NCBI GenBank assembly: GCA_902781305.1
Contig: CACZIV010000001.1
Span: 1-64,000, forward strand
Length of the DNA stretch: 64,000 nucleotides
Origin: Pseudoselenomonas ruminantium
Lineage (GTDB): Bacteria; Bacillota; Negativicutes; Selenomonadales; Selenomonadaceae
Reading direction: 5' to 3'
Shown: piece by piece, positions 8,967-17,172 of the stretch
How positions within the stretch are numbered: the first letter of the stretch is position 1
Layout of the letters: each line of letters starts with the position of its first letter
Made by a program: the position numbers and the translations under genes
Notes under the pieces: model-generated
What the model saw: the letters and a program-made list of their open reading frames with translations, nothing else
What the model was told of the DNA's origin: nothing
Databases searched by the model: none

Positions 8967-10974
8967 AAGCATACAACTGTATAATTTTCGTCAATTTAAA
9001 GGTGAGCATAAATTAACCTTCTCGATGAGTAGTGATAAAAATGTTAGTGTGATTATGGGTGAAAATGGCTCTGGTAAAACAACTCTTGAACAGGCTTTTA
9101 GATGGTGCTTATATGGAACAAATGATTTTAAGGTTTCGGAACTCTTAAATCGTGAGATTAAAGAGTTGATGGGGACCGATGATGAAGAAAAAGTCAGAGT
9201 TGAGATTATCCTTAAGCACAACAATGTGATGTACAAAGTGACACGATATCAGATCTTAAGTAAAAAGATTCGCGCCTTAAAAGTCGTTAAAGACGGATTC
9301 TTGATGAGAGAACAAGATGAATTGGGCGAGTGGAGAATACTAAATAAAGATGAGGCTTATGTGCAGATGAAAACACTATTGCCAGAATCTTTAGCACGTT
9401 TTTTCTTTTTTGATGGTGAAAGAATTGAGGCAATGAGTCGTACTTTGCTAGATGAAAAGAAAAGTGAGGAGTTTCAGGAAGCTGTAAAGGGATTAGTGGG
9501 GCTAGATGCTGCATTAAACGCAATAAACCATTTTGGTCCAGAAAATTTGAAGCGTACGGTAATGGGAAAATTCTTCCAGGATGTTGGCGCGTCTGGAAAT
9601 AATAAAGTTGAGGAGATTACCGAGCAGATAAATAAGTATAATAATGATGTACAACAACTTCAAGAAAGAATTCAGGTAGCGAAAGAAGAAGCAGAGAGAT
9701 TTCAGCGTGATTTGACAAAAGCTGAAAATAAGAAAAATGAGATGAGAGACAGCATTGGTCGTAGTAATGAGGTGCGAAAATACACTATAAACTTAAAACA
9801 ATATCAAAGTAATAAAAAGCAGCATGCAGAGAGGTATGTTCATAAATTTGCGGAAAATTCTCAAGCATTATGTAGCAAATATCTCGCTGAACAAGCGCTG
9901 ACGGTGATTAAAGAAGCAGGGGCGTTGGATTCTGGAATTCCAGAACTTCATGCTGATGCTGTACAGTTTTTATTGGACAGAGGAAGTTGCATATGTGGCG
10001 CTGATTTGAGCTCGGATGCAAAAAAGAGGGAACATTTAGAAAAACTATTGCAAATGTTGCCTCCCTATAGTGTGAGTACGTTGGCTACACATTTTGCTTC
10101 TGAATTACAAGAGCTTGTCTCGAATGTAGATAATATCGAAACGGAGTTACAAGAGCTTTTAAAAGACGAACGAAATGATGAGGCTCAAATCGCTGATATG
10201 GAAGACCGGTTGAGTATGATTGATAGAAATCTTCCTAGTCAAGAAAAAATTGAAAGTTTAAACAACCAAATTGCTCGCTTTAAAAAACTAAAGATGGATG
10301 CTGAAAATGAATTTGCTAAACTAAATAGTCAAAAAGGTAAGGTGGATTATCAATTAAAGAATGCAATTAATAAACGAAATGAATTGCTGATTGAAGATCA
10401 AAGAAATCGGAAAAATCTTGTGTATCTTTCGTACGCACGAGCTGTATATGAAAAATTGCACGAATATTACAAGGTGCGGGAAATAGATACGCGAAAGATG
10501 TTACAAGATGAAATCAATAGCATTTTTGAAGATATATATGATGGTGGAATCCGTATTAATGTTGCTGATAACTATACAATAACAACAGATGTTATAGATC
10601 CTAATGGCCAGTTTGATGGTACAAATCTTGAGCAAAATACAGCACAAAGCTATGCAATTATCTTTGCATTTATTGCTGGCTTGATTGAATTGGCAAAGAG
10701 AAAATATGTACAGCGGAGTGATGAATATACCGAGGAAGATGTTGACCGAGTGGATGGATATCCATTAGTTATGGATGCGCCGCTTTCGTCCTTTGATAAA
10801 TCAAGAATACATAAAATATGTAAGGAATTACCACGTATTGCAGAGCAAGTTGTTATTTTTATAAAAGATACGGATGGTGAATTAGCAGAACAACATTTGG
10901 CAGATAGAATTGGTTCAAAATGGACGTTGATAGCAGATAGTAAAATCTGCAGCCATATTGAAAGGAGAATGTAA
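8956..10974 (+). CDS. SMC/DndD-like ATPase of the second defence module
   Basis: 672 aa from ATG 8956, with AGGAG at 8941-8945; the upstream TTG at 8947 is too close to that site. The N-terminus IQLYNFRQFKGE and Walker A GENGSGKTT (35-43) are typical of Rad50/SMC relatives, and RFFFFDGERIEAMS is a hallmark of DndD-like proteins. Two coiled-coil arms flank a hinge-like segment with CIC (C345 and C347), not the usual CxxC zinc hook. The ABC signature region (EQNTAQSYAIIFAF) is degenerate and Walker B reads YPLVMDAPLSSFD. It likely senses or processes DNA ends together with the helicase. Could correspond to one SspFGH subunit (inferred). Confidence 0.8.
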   Translation: MKIESIQLYNFRQFKGEHKLTFSMSSDKNVSVIMGENGSGKTTLEQAFRWCLYGTNDFKVSELLNREIKELMGTDDEEKVRVEIILKHNNVMYKVTRYQILSKKIRALKVVKDGFLMREQDELGEWRILNKDEAYVQMKTLLPESLARFFFFDGERIEAMSRTLLDEKKSEEFQEAVKGLVGLDAALNAINHFGPENLKRTVMGKFFQDVGASGNNKVEEITEQINKYNNDVQQLQERIQVAKEEAERFQRDLTKAENKKNEMRDSIGRSNEVRKYTINLKQYQSNKKQHAERYVHKFAENSQALCSKYLAEQALTVIKEAGALDSGIPELHADAVQFLLDRGSCICGADLSSDAKKREHLEKLLQMLPPYSVSTLATHFASELQELVSNVDNIETELQELLKDERNDEAQIADMEDRLSMIDRNLPSQEKIESLNNQIARFKKLKMDAENEFAKLNSQKGKVDYQLKNAINKRNELLIEDQRNRKNLVYLSYARAVYEKLHEYYKVREIDTRKMLQDEINSIFEDIYDGGIRINVADNYTITTDVIDPNGQFDGTNLEQNTAQSYAIIFAFIAGLIELAKRKYVQRSDEYTEEDVDRVDGYPLVMDAPLSSFDKSRIHKICKELPRIAEQVVIFIKDTDGELAEQHLADRIGSKWTLIADSKICSHIERRM

Positions 10975-11525
10975 TGATGTTTGATAAGCCAATGTCTTTT
11001 TCTGGTAAGCATGCAGACTATTTGCGCCATTTAGCCCCATCTAAAAAAGCAGGTGAAAGTAAGATCCAACGTAGTACAATTTTTGCTTCTAATATAGAAG
11101 TTCTTAAGGCTGCGCCTGTTGTTGGTTTTCTTTTTGAACGGATGGGAGAAGTGGATCATGATAATAGCATTACCGCAAACACAATTTTCCTTGAACAGGT
11201 CTTGAAAATCCAAAAGAGTCTTATGCAAAATTATCGCCTTATCATGTTGTTGCATGATAAGGATAAAACTTCAGTAGATGAGCGCATAAATAGAGCATTT
11301 AGATACGATAGACAGCCAGATAAGAGAAGTTATGGCGATAAGGTGTTTGAACAATATATGCTTGGGGGAATAGAAGTATTATATGAAGAACTAATAGAAG
11401 GAAAAGATAGTCTGGATGAAGATGTTAGAGGTGTTGCTGAATTTCTTATGACTTGCCAGAATATGTTTGGTAGTAAATTTTCAATGGATAGAATTGATCA
11501 ATTGTGCAGCAATTCGAGAATTTAG
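10974..11525 (+). CDS. Conserved-looking 183-aa protein of the defence island, function unknown
   Basis: The ATG shares a base with the stop of the ATPase gene (TAATG; a second ATG follows at 10977), with AAAGGAGA upstream. No signal peptide or membrane segment. The protein has an FSGKHADYLRHL start, a hydrophobic VVGFLFERMG core and a long helical part with LEQVLKIQKSLMQNYRLIMLL. I do not recognise a named family. Its strict coupling to the SMC-like ATPase suggests a small partner, analogous in position to small Dnd/Ssp accessory subunits. A DndE identity was considered but the N-terminal DndE pattern is absent. Confidence 0.65.
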   Translation: MMFDKPMSFSGKHADYLRHLAPSKKAGESKIQRSTIFASNIEVLKAAPVVGFLFERMGEVDHDNSITANTIFLEQVLKIQKSLMQNYRLIMLLHDKDKTSVDERINRAFRYDRQPDKRSYGDKVFEQYMLGGIEVLYEELIEGKDSLDEDVRGVAEFLMTCQNMFGSKFSMDRIDQLCSNSRI

Positions 11526-11582
11526 CTTATTTAATGTATTATGTGCTGATAGAAAATATATGCTGATTTGGGGAGATTTATT

Positions 11583-13757
11583 ATGGGAGTTAATGCGAAT
11601 AGTAATAAATCATTTGGAAATCTTATTAAGGAAGAGATGGATGGTCTCTTATTATTGCCTGATTTTCAAAGAGATTTTGTATGGAGCGTAGAACAGCAGA
11701 AATCTCTTGCTGCAACTTTCTTGGTTAGAATTCCGTTGACCAGTTTTTTGTTATTGAAAGGTAAGCAAAATGATTTCAGCTATAAGCGCTTGTGTATGAG
11801 AAAGAAAGATACTGCAAAACAGTTAACTAATCAAGATGCTGGATGTGTGTTCTTGTTAGATGGTCAACAACGGTTATCTACCTTAAAGAATATATTTTCA
11901 GATATTTATGATGACAATAATAAGGAATGGGACGAGGTTTTTGATCGAATAGATAACAAGTTGAGATATCGTTGGTTCTTGAATTTGCGTCCGGATACAA
12001 AAGCTAAAGAGAGCGATGGTGTTGAAGATGTTTTTGGTATAGAGAATTTATCAACGCCGAAACCATTAGAATCACTAGAGCCTAGTGATTTGCTTGACTA
12101 TATTGAGTATAAGCGGATCAAAAAAGGTGATGTATCCAAAAGTAAATTAAAATGGTGGCATCCTGCTTTCATGAATTCAGACCATATAAAAACGCCTATA
12201 GCTGCTTGTAAAAAAGATTCTGCTGCCGAATATCTTTTACCTCTGTATAAATTCTACGAAGATAAAGGGGAGGCAAAGACTGGTAAATTTAGAGTAACAT
12301 CAACTATTTCCAAAATAGCTGAAAATAGAATTGATGAATTGAAAGAAGAAATTGATAATAAAAAGAAAAATATAGATGAAATTTTCAGTGGTGAATTAAG
12401 GGAAGTTTATGAATATGATCCAGATGACGCATGGTCAACACTAAAAACTAATTGGACTAACGCTATGAATGAATTTGTCTTAGATACAATGAGACAAATT
12501 ATCTATAATATTGAGTTGGACGCTAACGAAATTGGTCGTGCTGTTACAATTTTTGAAAACATGAATGCTTCGGGAACTAAGTTATCCGTTTTTGATCTTG
12601 TTGTAGCGAGAGCTGCTGCTGATAATCGATGTTCTGAATCGTTAACAAATCGTATTATTAATCGACTAAATGAGACGATTGCTATACCAAAAGTGATTGC
12701 TGATAATTTGCAAAGTAACATTAATATTGCTGAAGATATGAAAATAATAGATGATAATGAGTTGGATACTGATTTTAAAAATGCTTTTATAGCTATGTTG
12801 GCTGTAAAAAAGAAAATCGATATTTCTCAAGAATATAAAATATCTTCTGACGATGTAAAGCAGAATAAAATACTTAAATTATCATCTAAAGAGATATCTG
12901 ACTATACAGATAGTGTTATTGATTCCTTGAAGAGAGCTTATGCATTTTTGCAATATAGATGTGGCATAATATCAATTAAACAAATATCGTATCGATTGAT
13001 GGTAATTCCAATAGCAAGTGTTTTTATGAAGGCAGATAATTGGAAAAATAAGAAGGTGGTTGATAGAATTGAATGCTGGTATTGGGCATCTATCTTTTGT
13101 GGTGCGTTTTCCTCGAATCAGAATGCGAGAAGCTCAGACGATGTAAAAAAACTTTATGATTTTGCAATCAATGGCGATAGAAGTATAATGGATATTCGTA
13201 TTGATAAGATATTTTGCCAAGATGGCTATTCGGACCTAAATACACTTTTGGGCAAGAGCGAAGATTCGTGGTCTAAAGCAATGCATCAAGGAATACTTTC
13301 ATATATCTTGAGTAATAATCCTCCTGATTTTCAGAAAGATATTCTGGTTCCTTTAACTGCTTGGGATGCGGCGAAAAAAAGAACCATATCGCAAAAAAAT
13401 GTAGAGTGCAAGATAGAATTGCAAGACCATCATTTAATTCCGCTGTGCCAAGATAAAAGTCTGAGTTATGGTGAAGCTGATACAAAACTTAGAAATGATA
13501 AGGATAATATTCTAAATTCACCGTTGAATAGAACCTATATTACAGCTAGCGCAAATAATATGATTAGTAAGATGAAAATTGATTCATATATGCTGGACGT
13601 TAATTCTTATGGCAAGGAGTATCATTTTATTCCTGATCAGAGTGTTTTGAAGTACGAAGGTGAGGCTTATGAGGATTATTATGAAAAAATTTTGATCAAA
13701 AGATTCAAGTTGTTAAGTTCTGAGATGAAAAAAGAGTTGGAGTTGTTAAGTGAATAG
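11583..13757 (+). CDS. sspE: SspE-like DUF262 + HNH (DUF1524-like) effector
   Basis: 724 aa from ATG 11583 (GGGGAG 8 bp upstream; the in-frame TTG at 11568 has no site). The N-terminal DUF262 domain shows LLLPDFQRDFVWS, the nucleotide-binding DGQQRLSTL motif (93-97) and FENMNASGTKLSVFDLV. The C-terminal part has QDHHLIPL (H616, H617) followed by NSPLNRTYIT, a His-Asn arrangement of HNH/DUF1524 nucleases. This is the domain order of SspE, whose DUF262 NTPase senses phosphorothioated DNA and whose HNH domain nicks DNA (family knowledge). GmrSD-type type IV enzymes share the architecture, but the adjacent SspDBCA genes favour SspE. Strongly AT-rich; last gene of the island. Confidence 0.78.
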   Translation: MGVNANSNKSFGNLIKEEMDGLLLLPDFQRDFVWSVEQQKSLAATFLVRIPLTSFLLLKGKQNDFSYKRLCMRKKDTAKQLTNQDAGCVFLLDGQQRLSTLKNIFSDIYDDNNKEWDEVFDRIDNKLRYRWFLNLRPDTKAKESDGVEDVFGIENLSTPKPLESLEPSDLLDYIEYKRIKKGDVSKSKLKWWHPAFMNSDHIKTPIAACKKDSAAEYLLPLYKFYEDKGEAKTGKFRVTSTISKIAENRIDELKEEIDNKKKNIDEIFSGELREVYEYDPDDAWSTLKTNWTNAMNEFVLDTMRQIIYNIELDANEIGRAVTIFENMNASGTKLSVFDLVVARAAADNRCSESLTNRIINRLNETIAIPKVIADNLQSNINIAEDMKIIDDNELDTDFKNAFIAMLAVKKKIDISQEYKISSDDVKQNKILKLSSKEISDYTDSVIDSLKRAYAFLQYRCGIISIKQISYRLMVIPIASVFMKADNWKNKKVVDRIECWYWASIFCGAFSSNQNARSSDDVKKLYDFAINGDRSIMDIRIDKIFCQDGYSDLNTLLGKSEDSWSKAMHQGILSYILSNNPPDFQKDILVPLTAWDAAKKRTISQKNVECKIELQDHHLIPLCQDKSLSYGEADTKLRNDKDNILNSPLNRTYITASANNMISKMKIDSYMLDVNSYGKEYHFIPDQSVLKYEGEAYEDYYEKILIKRFKLLSSEMKKELELLSE

Positions 13758-13784
13758 TTTTTATAAAGGAGCAGGATAAGCTAT

Positions 13785-14273
13785 ATGGAAATAGAACGGC
13801 AATTTTTAGTAGACAGCCTTCCGCCGCTGCCTGAGGATTATGAGTTGTTGCGTCAAGGATATGTGGCGTTGTTGCCGGAAATCAGGATTCGGCAGATTGG
13901 GGACAGTAATTTCCAGTTGACGGTCAAGCGTGGTGCCGGGTTGGTGCGCGAGGAATGGGAGACGGAAATTTCCCGGCAGGAATTTGACAGTTTGGCGAAA
14001 CGTCTGTGTCCGGGAACATGCATGATTGAGAAACGGCGCTATAAAATCCCTTTGGAGGATGGCCTTGTGGCAGAGCTGCATGTGCATGCAGGCCATCTTG
14101 CTGGCTTCAATTATGTGGAAGTTGAATTTCTGGATGTAGAAACGGCCCAAAAGTTTGTGCCGCCGGCTTGGTTTGGCTGGGAAGTTACGGAAGATGCCCG
14201 CTTTTCGTATGGCACATTGGCGCTGGCAAACGGCATGGAAATCGTGCAGGAACTTTTGCAGCATAAATATTAG
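13785..14273 (+). CDS. CYTH-domain protein (triphosphate-binding family)
   Basis: 162 aa, one CYTH domain. It starts MEIERQFLV, where the family signature is ExExK; here the lysine position is Gln. Further family-like elements are RQGYVALLPEIRIRQ, LTVKRGAG, EWETEIS, EKRRYKI and the late YVEVEFLD and WEVTEDARFSY. Members hydrolyse or cyclise triphosphates (inorganic triphosphatase, thiamine triphosphatase, class IV adenylate cyclase); the substrate cannot be told here. It starts 27 bp after the defence island and has the higher GC of the core genome, so it probably marks the island's right boundary. Confidence 0.8.
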   Translation: MEIERQFLVDSLPPLPEDYELLRQGYVALLPEIRIRQIGDSNFQLTVKRGAGLVREEWETEISRQEFDSLAKRLCPGTCMIEKRRYKIPLEDGLVAELHVHAGHLAGFNYVEVEFLDVETAQKFVPPAWFGWEVTEDARFSYGTLALANGMEIVQELLQHKY

Positions 14274-14331
14274 ACGGCAAAGGCAGGAAAAAGCCCCTGT
14301 TCATGGCGAATTATTCCTTGAGGTGATAACC

Positions 14332-14883
14332 ATGGATAAATATGCATTGGAGCGTGCCCGCGGCTGTATGACGGCGGCAGGGCTTTTCTTTAAACCTGGG
14401 GCAGAGGATATTTCGCAGGTAATCGAATTGGGGCTGCGTACAGAGGAAGACCCCGCAGATATCTATGAATCCTGCACGAAGCGGACTACTGCAGATAAGA
14501 GCGTGCTGGCCATGACTTCGTTGATTATATTCTTTTTGGTTCGTGATGGTGTAACGGTCAAGAAAGCCTGCATGTCTGCATGGAAGATTGCAGATAAATT
14601 CAATGACCCCATTATCCAGTCCATCTCCAATGCCCTGATGGCTGCGGAAAAGCCGAAGGTTCGCGGAAAATTGGTGGCGGGGTTTTTATCCTCGCAAAAG
14701 CTGCAGGATAAATTGAGCTTGGCTATTTATCTCAACCTGATTAAGATGGAAGATACATTTCGTGCGCATATGCAGGAACTCAGCAAGCAGCCGGATAATG
14801 AAACACGCATTATGGGGGCGGCTTTTGCTGGCGCGGTTTACGGATTGAAGGAAGTAAGCGCTGCGGGAAAGCCGGCGGTATGA
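14332..14883 (+). CDS. Hypothetical alpha-helical cytoplasmic protein
   Basis: 183 aa starting at ATG 14332 with GAGGTGATAACC upstream; the longer open frame from 14155 lies out of frame over the CYTH gene and is not credible. The protein is predicted all helical, without signal peptide or clear membrane segment, with one hydrophobic stretch SLIIFFLVRDG. No family recognised. It follows the CYTH gene after 58 bp and may be cotranscribed with it. Confidence 0.6.
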   Translation: MDKYALERARGCMTAAGLFFKPGAEDISQVIELGLRTEEDPADIYESCTKRTTADKSVLAMTSLIIFFLVRDGVTVKKACMSAWKIADKFNDPIIQSISNALMAAEKPKVRGKLVAGFLSSQKLQDKLSLAIYLNLIKMEDTFRAHMQELSKQPDNETRIMGAAFAGAVYGLKEVSAAGKPAV

Positions 14884-14974
14884 CCGGATAGCGTGGATAA
14901 TATTTTCTTATGGTAAAATTAATATATATATGGTAGAATACTGATTGTGAGTTAGTTCACATCGTTATTTTAAC

Positions 14975-15165
14975 TGCATAAGAAGGAACAGGTGCAAGCC
15001 GGCGCACATCCGGCTGCTGAAAAGAGAAGCTGGTTAAAGGCCAGCACGGTCCCGCCACTGTAAGGGGAGCGAACCTGCATAGTTAAGTCACTGAGAGCTT
15101 TGCTTTTGGGAAGGCGCAGGGGGGCAATGAACCGAGTCAGGAGAACTGCCTGTTTGACAATCACC
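14975..15165 (+). promoter_or_regulatory. Cobalamin (AdoCbl) riboswitch
   Basis: Contains the conserved cobalamin aptamer landmarks: GGTCCCGCCACTGT near 15048-15061, and the B12-box-like GAGTCAGGAGAACTGCC near 15134-15150. AACAGG at 14987-14992 can pair with CCTGTT at 15149-15154 to close the aptamer. It lies upstream of a cobalt chelatase gene, the expected target. An intrinsic terminator follows at 15233, so control is probably by B12-induced transcription termination. Confidence 0.92.
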
Positions 15166-15232
15166 GTAGCAGCCGTTGGGAGGCTGCTGAACCTGCGAGC
15201 GATGGGAAGGGGATTTCGTCTTTTGAGATGGG

Positions 15233-15270
15233 AGCATCTTTCTGCGCTTTTGGCAGAGAGGTGCTTTTTC
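15233..15270 (+). terminator. Intrinsic terminator forming the riboswitch expression platform
   Basis: AGCATCTTTCTGC (15233-15245) pairs over 13 bp, with a few G-U pairs, with GCAGAGAGGTGCT (15253-15265) and is followed by TTTTT. It sits between the cobalamin aptamer and cbiK. A separate perfect 7-bp hairpin (AGCAGCC/GGCTGCT, 15168-15188) lies between aptamer and terminator and may be part of the switch. Confidence 0.75.
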
Positions 15271-15305
15271 TGATGCAGGGGAGTATTTAGGGAGGTTTTT
15301 TATTT

Positions 15306-16298
15306 ATGAAAAACTGGCAGAAAATGTTAGCAGCAGCTATTGCCTGCGGGGCAGCGTTCTCCGCAAGCTATGTACCGGCAGAAGCAGCTTATCAGCTCAA
15401 TGAGGAAGTTAAGGCTCCGACCAAGGCGCTGAAGCAGGCTTCAGAAATCGGTGTACTCAAAAATGAGAATCCGGCAATGGCTAATCTGGCCAACAAGGAT
15501 GCCATTGTGGTGATGACCTTTGGTACGACGTTCAAGGATACCCGTGCTAAGACCATTGATGCTACAGTAAAGGCAATTCAGGCTAAGCATCCGAATACCA
15601 AGGTGGTAACGGCCTATACTTCCCATATCATCATTGACCGTGTAAAGAAGAATGAAGGTATCAGCTATCCGACGCCGGAAGAAGCTTTGGAACAGCTGAA
15701 AAAAGAAGGCTACACCCGTGTGGCTTTGGCAACGCTGGATGTAATTCCGGGCATGGAATACAACTACGATATTGGCGTATATCATAACTACAAAGACCAG
15801 TTCAAGAAGATGACGCTGGGCACTTCCCTGATGTACTGGCAGGGTCAGGAAGAACAGGCTGACGATGTAACGGAAACCATCAACGCTTTGGCTACGCAGT
15901 TCCCGAAACAGGGCAAGGAAGATGCTATCCTGATTATGGCTCATGGCACGCCGCAGGTTTCCAATGCCTACTATTCCGTAATTCAGGCTAAGCTCGACGA
16001 AGCTGGTTACAAGAATGTTTACGTTTACACGGTAGAAGGTTGGCCGAATCTTGAAACGGTTATGCCGAAACTTCAGAAGAACGGCATCAAGCATATTACG
16101 CTCATGCCGATGATGATGGTTGCTGGTGACCATGCCAACAACGATATGGCCGGTAAGGAAGAAGACTCCCATAAGTCCATTCTGGAAAAGGCTGGTTACA
16201 AGGTTGATGCCTATATTCATGGCATTGGCGAAAACAAAGCTATTCGTGACCTCTATGTAAACCGGGCTGAAGATGCCTGGAATGCATTAGAAAAATAA
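15306..16298 (+). CDS. cbiK: Exported sirohydrochlorin cobaltochelatase CbiK
   Basis: 330 aa. Inserts Co(II) into sirohydrochlorin in the early-cobalt B12 pathway. Residues 1-28 form a signal peptide (Lys, hydrophobic core, AEA-A cleavage) so the enzyme is probably periplasmic, like the exported CbiK of Desulfovibrio. The CbiK family is shown by VVMTFGTTFKDTR, the histidine in ILIMAHGTPQ, and MMMVAGDHANNDMAG, whose histidine is a metal ligand in the family. Controlled by the cobalamin riboswitch upstream. An exported chelatase is odd for de novo B12 synthesis, since the other enzymes are cytoplasmic; a role in metal capture or another tetrapyrrole is possible. Confidence 0.88.
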   Translation: MKNWQKMLAAAIACGAAFSASYVPAEAAYQLNEEVKAPTKALKQASEIGVLKNENPAMANLANKDAIVVMTFGTTFKDTRAKTIDATVKAIQAKHPNTKVVTAYTSHIIIDRVKKNEGISYPTPEEALEQLKKEGYTRVALATLDVIPGMEYNYDIGVYHNYKDQFKKMTLGTSLMYWQGQEEQADDVTETINALATQFPKQGKEDAILIMAHGTPQVSNAYYSVIQAKLDEAGYKNVYVYTVEGWPNLETVMPKLQKNGIKHITLMPMMMVAGDHANNDMAGKEEDSHKSILEKAGYKVDAYIHGIGENKAIRDLYVNRAEDAWNALEK

Positions 16299-16334
16299 GA
16301 TTTTACCATATTCATCTATATTCATCACTGTGCT

Positions 16335-16374
16335 AAGCCGTCTGCCCTGCCTGAACGATTGGGGCGGGCGGCTT
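16335..16374 (+). terminator. GC-rich hairpin after cbiK
   Basis: AAGCCGTCTGCCC (16335-16347) pairs with GGGCGGGCGGCTT (16362-16374) over 13 bp with two wobble pairs. No T tract follows on the plus strand, so it is an imperfect terminator or an mRNA-stabilising 3' structure separating cbiK from the cbiL transcript. Confidence 0.5.
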
Positions 16375-16392
16375 AAACACACTTAGGATTAT

Positions 16393-16421
16393 TTGACAGG
16401 TGTTAGTCAGCATAGTATGAT
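16393..16421 (+). promoter_or_regulatory. Sigma-70-type promoter for the cbiL-btu genes
   Basis: TTGACA at 16393-16398 and TATGAT at 16416-16421 with a 17-bp spacer, 35 bp before cbiL. It shows that cbiL and the transporter genes have their own start and need not be under the riboswitch of cbiK. Confidence 0.65.
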
Positions 16422-16456
16422 AGGCTAAGACACTATTATATGGAGGTTTTTGATTC

Positions 16457-17158
16457 ATGAGTGGAATCTTTTATGGTATCGGCGTAGGTCCTGGCGACCC
16501 GGAACTTTTGACGGTAAAGGCGATTAAGGCCATTGAAAAGGTCGATGTGCTGATTGCACCCAAGACGGAGAAGAAGGACGGCAGTGTTGCGCTGACGGTA
16601 GCCAAGCCCTATCTCAAAAAAGATGTGGAAATCGTCTATCAGGTATTCCCTATGGTGAAGGGCTTTGCAGAAAACAGTACCGATGCCTGGGAATCCAACA
16701 AGCAGGAGATTTTGAAACTGCTGCGGGCAGGCAAGAATGTGGCTTTCCTGACCATTGGCGACCCCATGTTCTATAGCACCTATATCTATGTATTCCGTCT
16801 TTTGGAAAATGAAGGCGTGGAGATTCAGACCATTCCCGGCATTCCGGCTTTCGCCGCTATCGGCAGCCAGCTTGGGTACCCCATTGTGGAAGGCGACGAT
16901 GTGCTCTCGATTATTCCGGCTACGGCCAGCCCGGAAAAGGTGGAAAAGGCCATGCAGGCAGCGGATAATGTGGTGCTCATGAAGGTCTACAAGAACTTTG
17001 AGGATGTTGCGGACATGCTGGATAAGAATGAAATGGCTGAACAGGCTGTACTCGTAAGCCGTGCCGGCCTCGATGACGAAAAAATCATCTATGATGTTTT
17101 AGCCCATAAGAAGGACAAGCTGAACTATCTCTCCACAATTTTGACGCGCAAAAAATAA
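16457..17158 (+). CDS. cbiL: Cobalt-factor II/precorrin-2 C20-methyltransferase
   Basis: 233 aa, normal length. SAM-dependent uroporphyrinogen-methylase fold: the N-terminal GIGVGPGDPELLTVKAIKAI loop and TIGDPMFYST are typical of the class, and VLIAPK fits the C20 enzyme. Adds the C20 methyl group after cobalt insertion, the step following CbiK. Located between cbiK and a B12-type ABC importer; 14 bp before the binding-protein gene. No other cbi genes are in the window. Confidence 0.88.
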   Translation: MSGIFYGIGVGPGDPELLTVKAIKAIEKVDVLIAPKTEKKDGSVALTVAKPYLKKDVEIVYQVFPMVKGFAENSTDAWESNKQEILKLLRAGKNVAFLTIGDPMFYSTYIYVFRLLENEGVEIQTIPGIPAFAAIGSQLGYPIVEGDDVLSIIPATASPEKVEKAMQAADNVVLMKVYKNFEDVADMLDKNEMAEQAVLVSRAGLDDEKIIYDVLAHKKDKLNYLSTILTRKK

Positions 17159-17172
17159 TAGGGGATGATGTT

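Noticed and set aside
10974..11525. DndE identity for the 183-aa protein
   Set aside because: Length and N-terminal pattern do not match DndE; only position is similar.
1..13757. BREX, DISARM or Dnd (DndBCDE) identity for the island
   Set aside because: No PglX/PglZ, DrmAB or DndB/DndE signatures. DUF4007 together with a PAPS-reductase-like protein, large ATPase, cysteine desulfurase and DUF262-HNH protein fits Ssp better.
11583..13757. Stand-alone GmrSD type IV restriction enzyme
   Set aside because: Same DUF262 + HNH architecture, but the gene directly follows a phosphorothioation cluster, so SspE is the simpler reading. It cannot be excluded without alignment.
15441..16220. 259-codon minus-strand open frame opposite cbiK
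   Set aside because: Lies wholly within cbiK with no start signals; cbiK has clear motifs and a riboswitch.
16335..16374. Another copy of the hairpin repeat family after cbiK
   Set aside because: The stem is short and shares neither the arms nor the central GRCARGCTTGYC palindrome.
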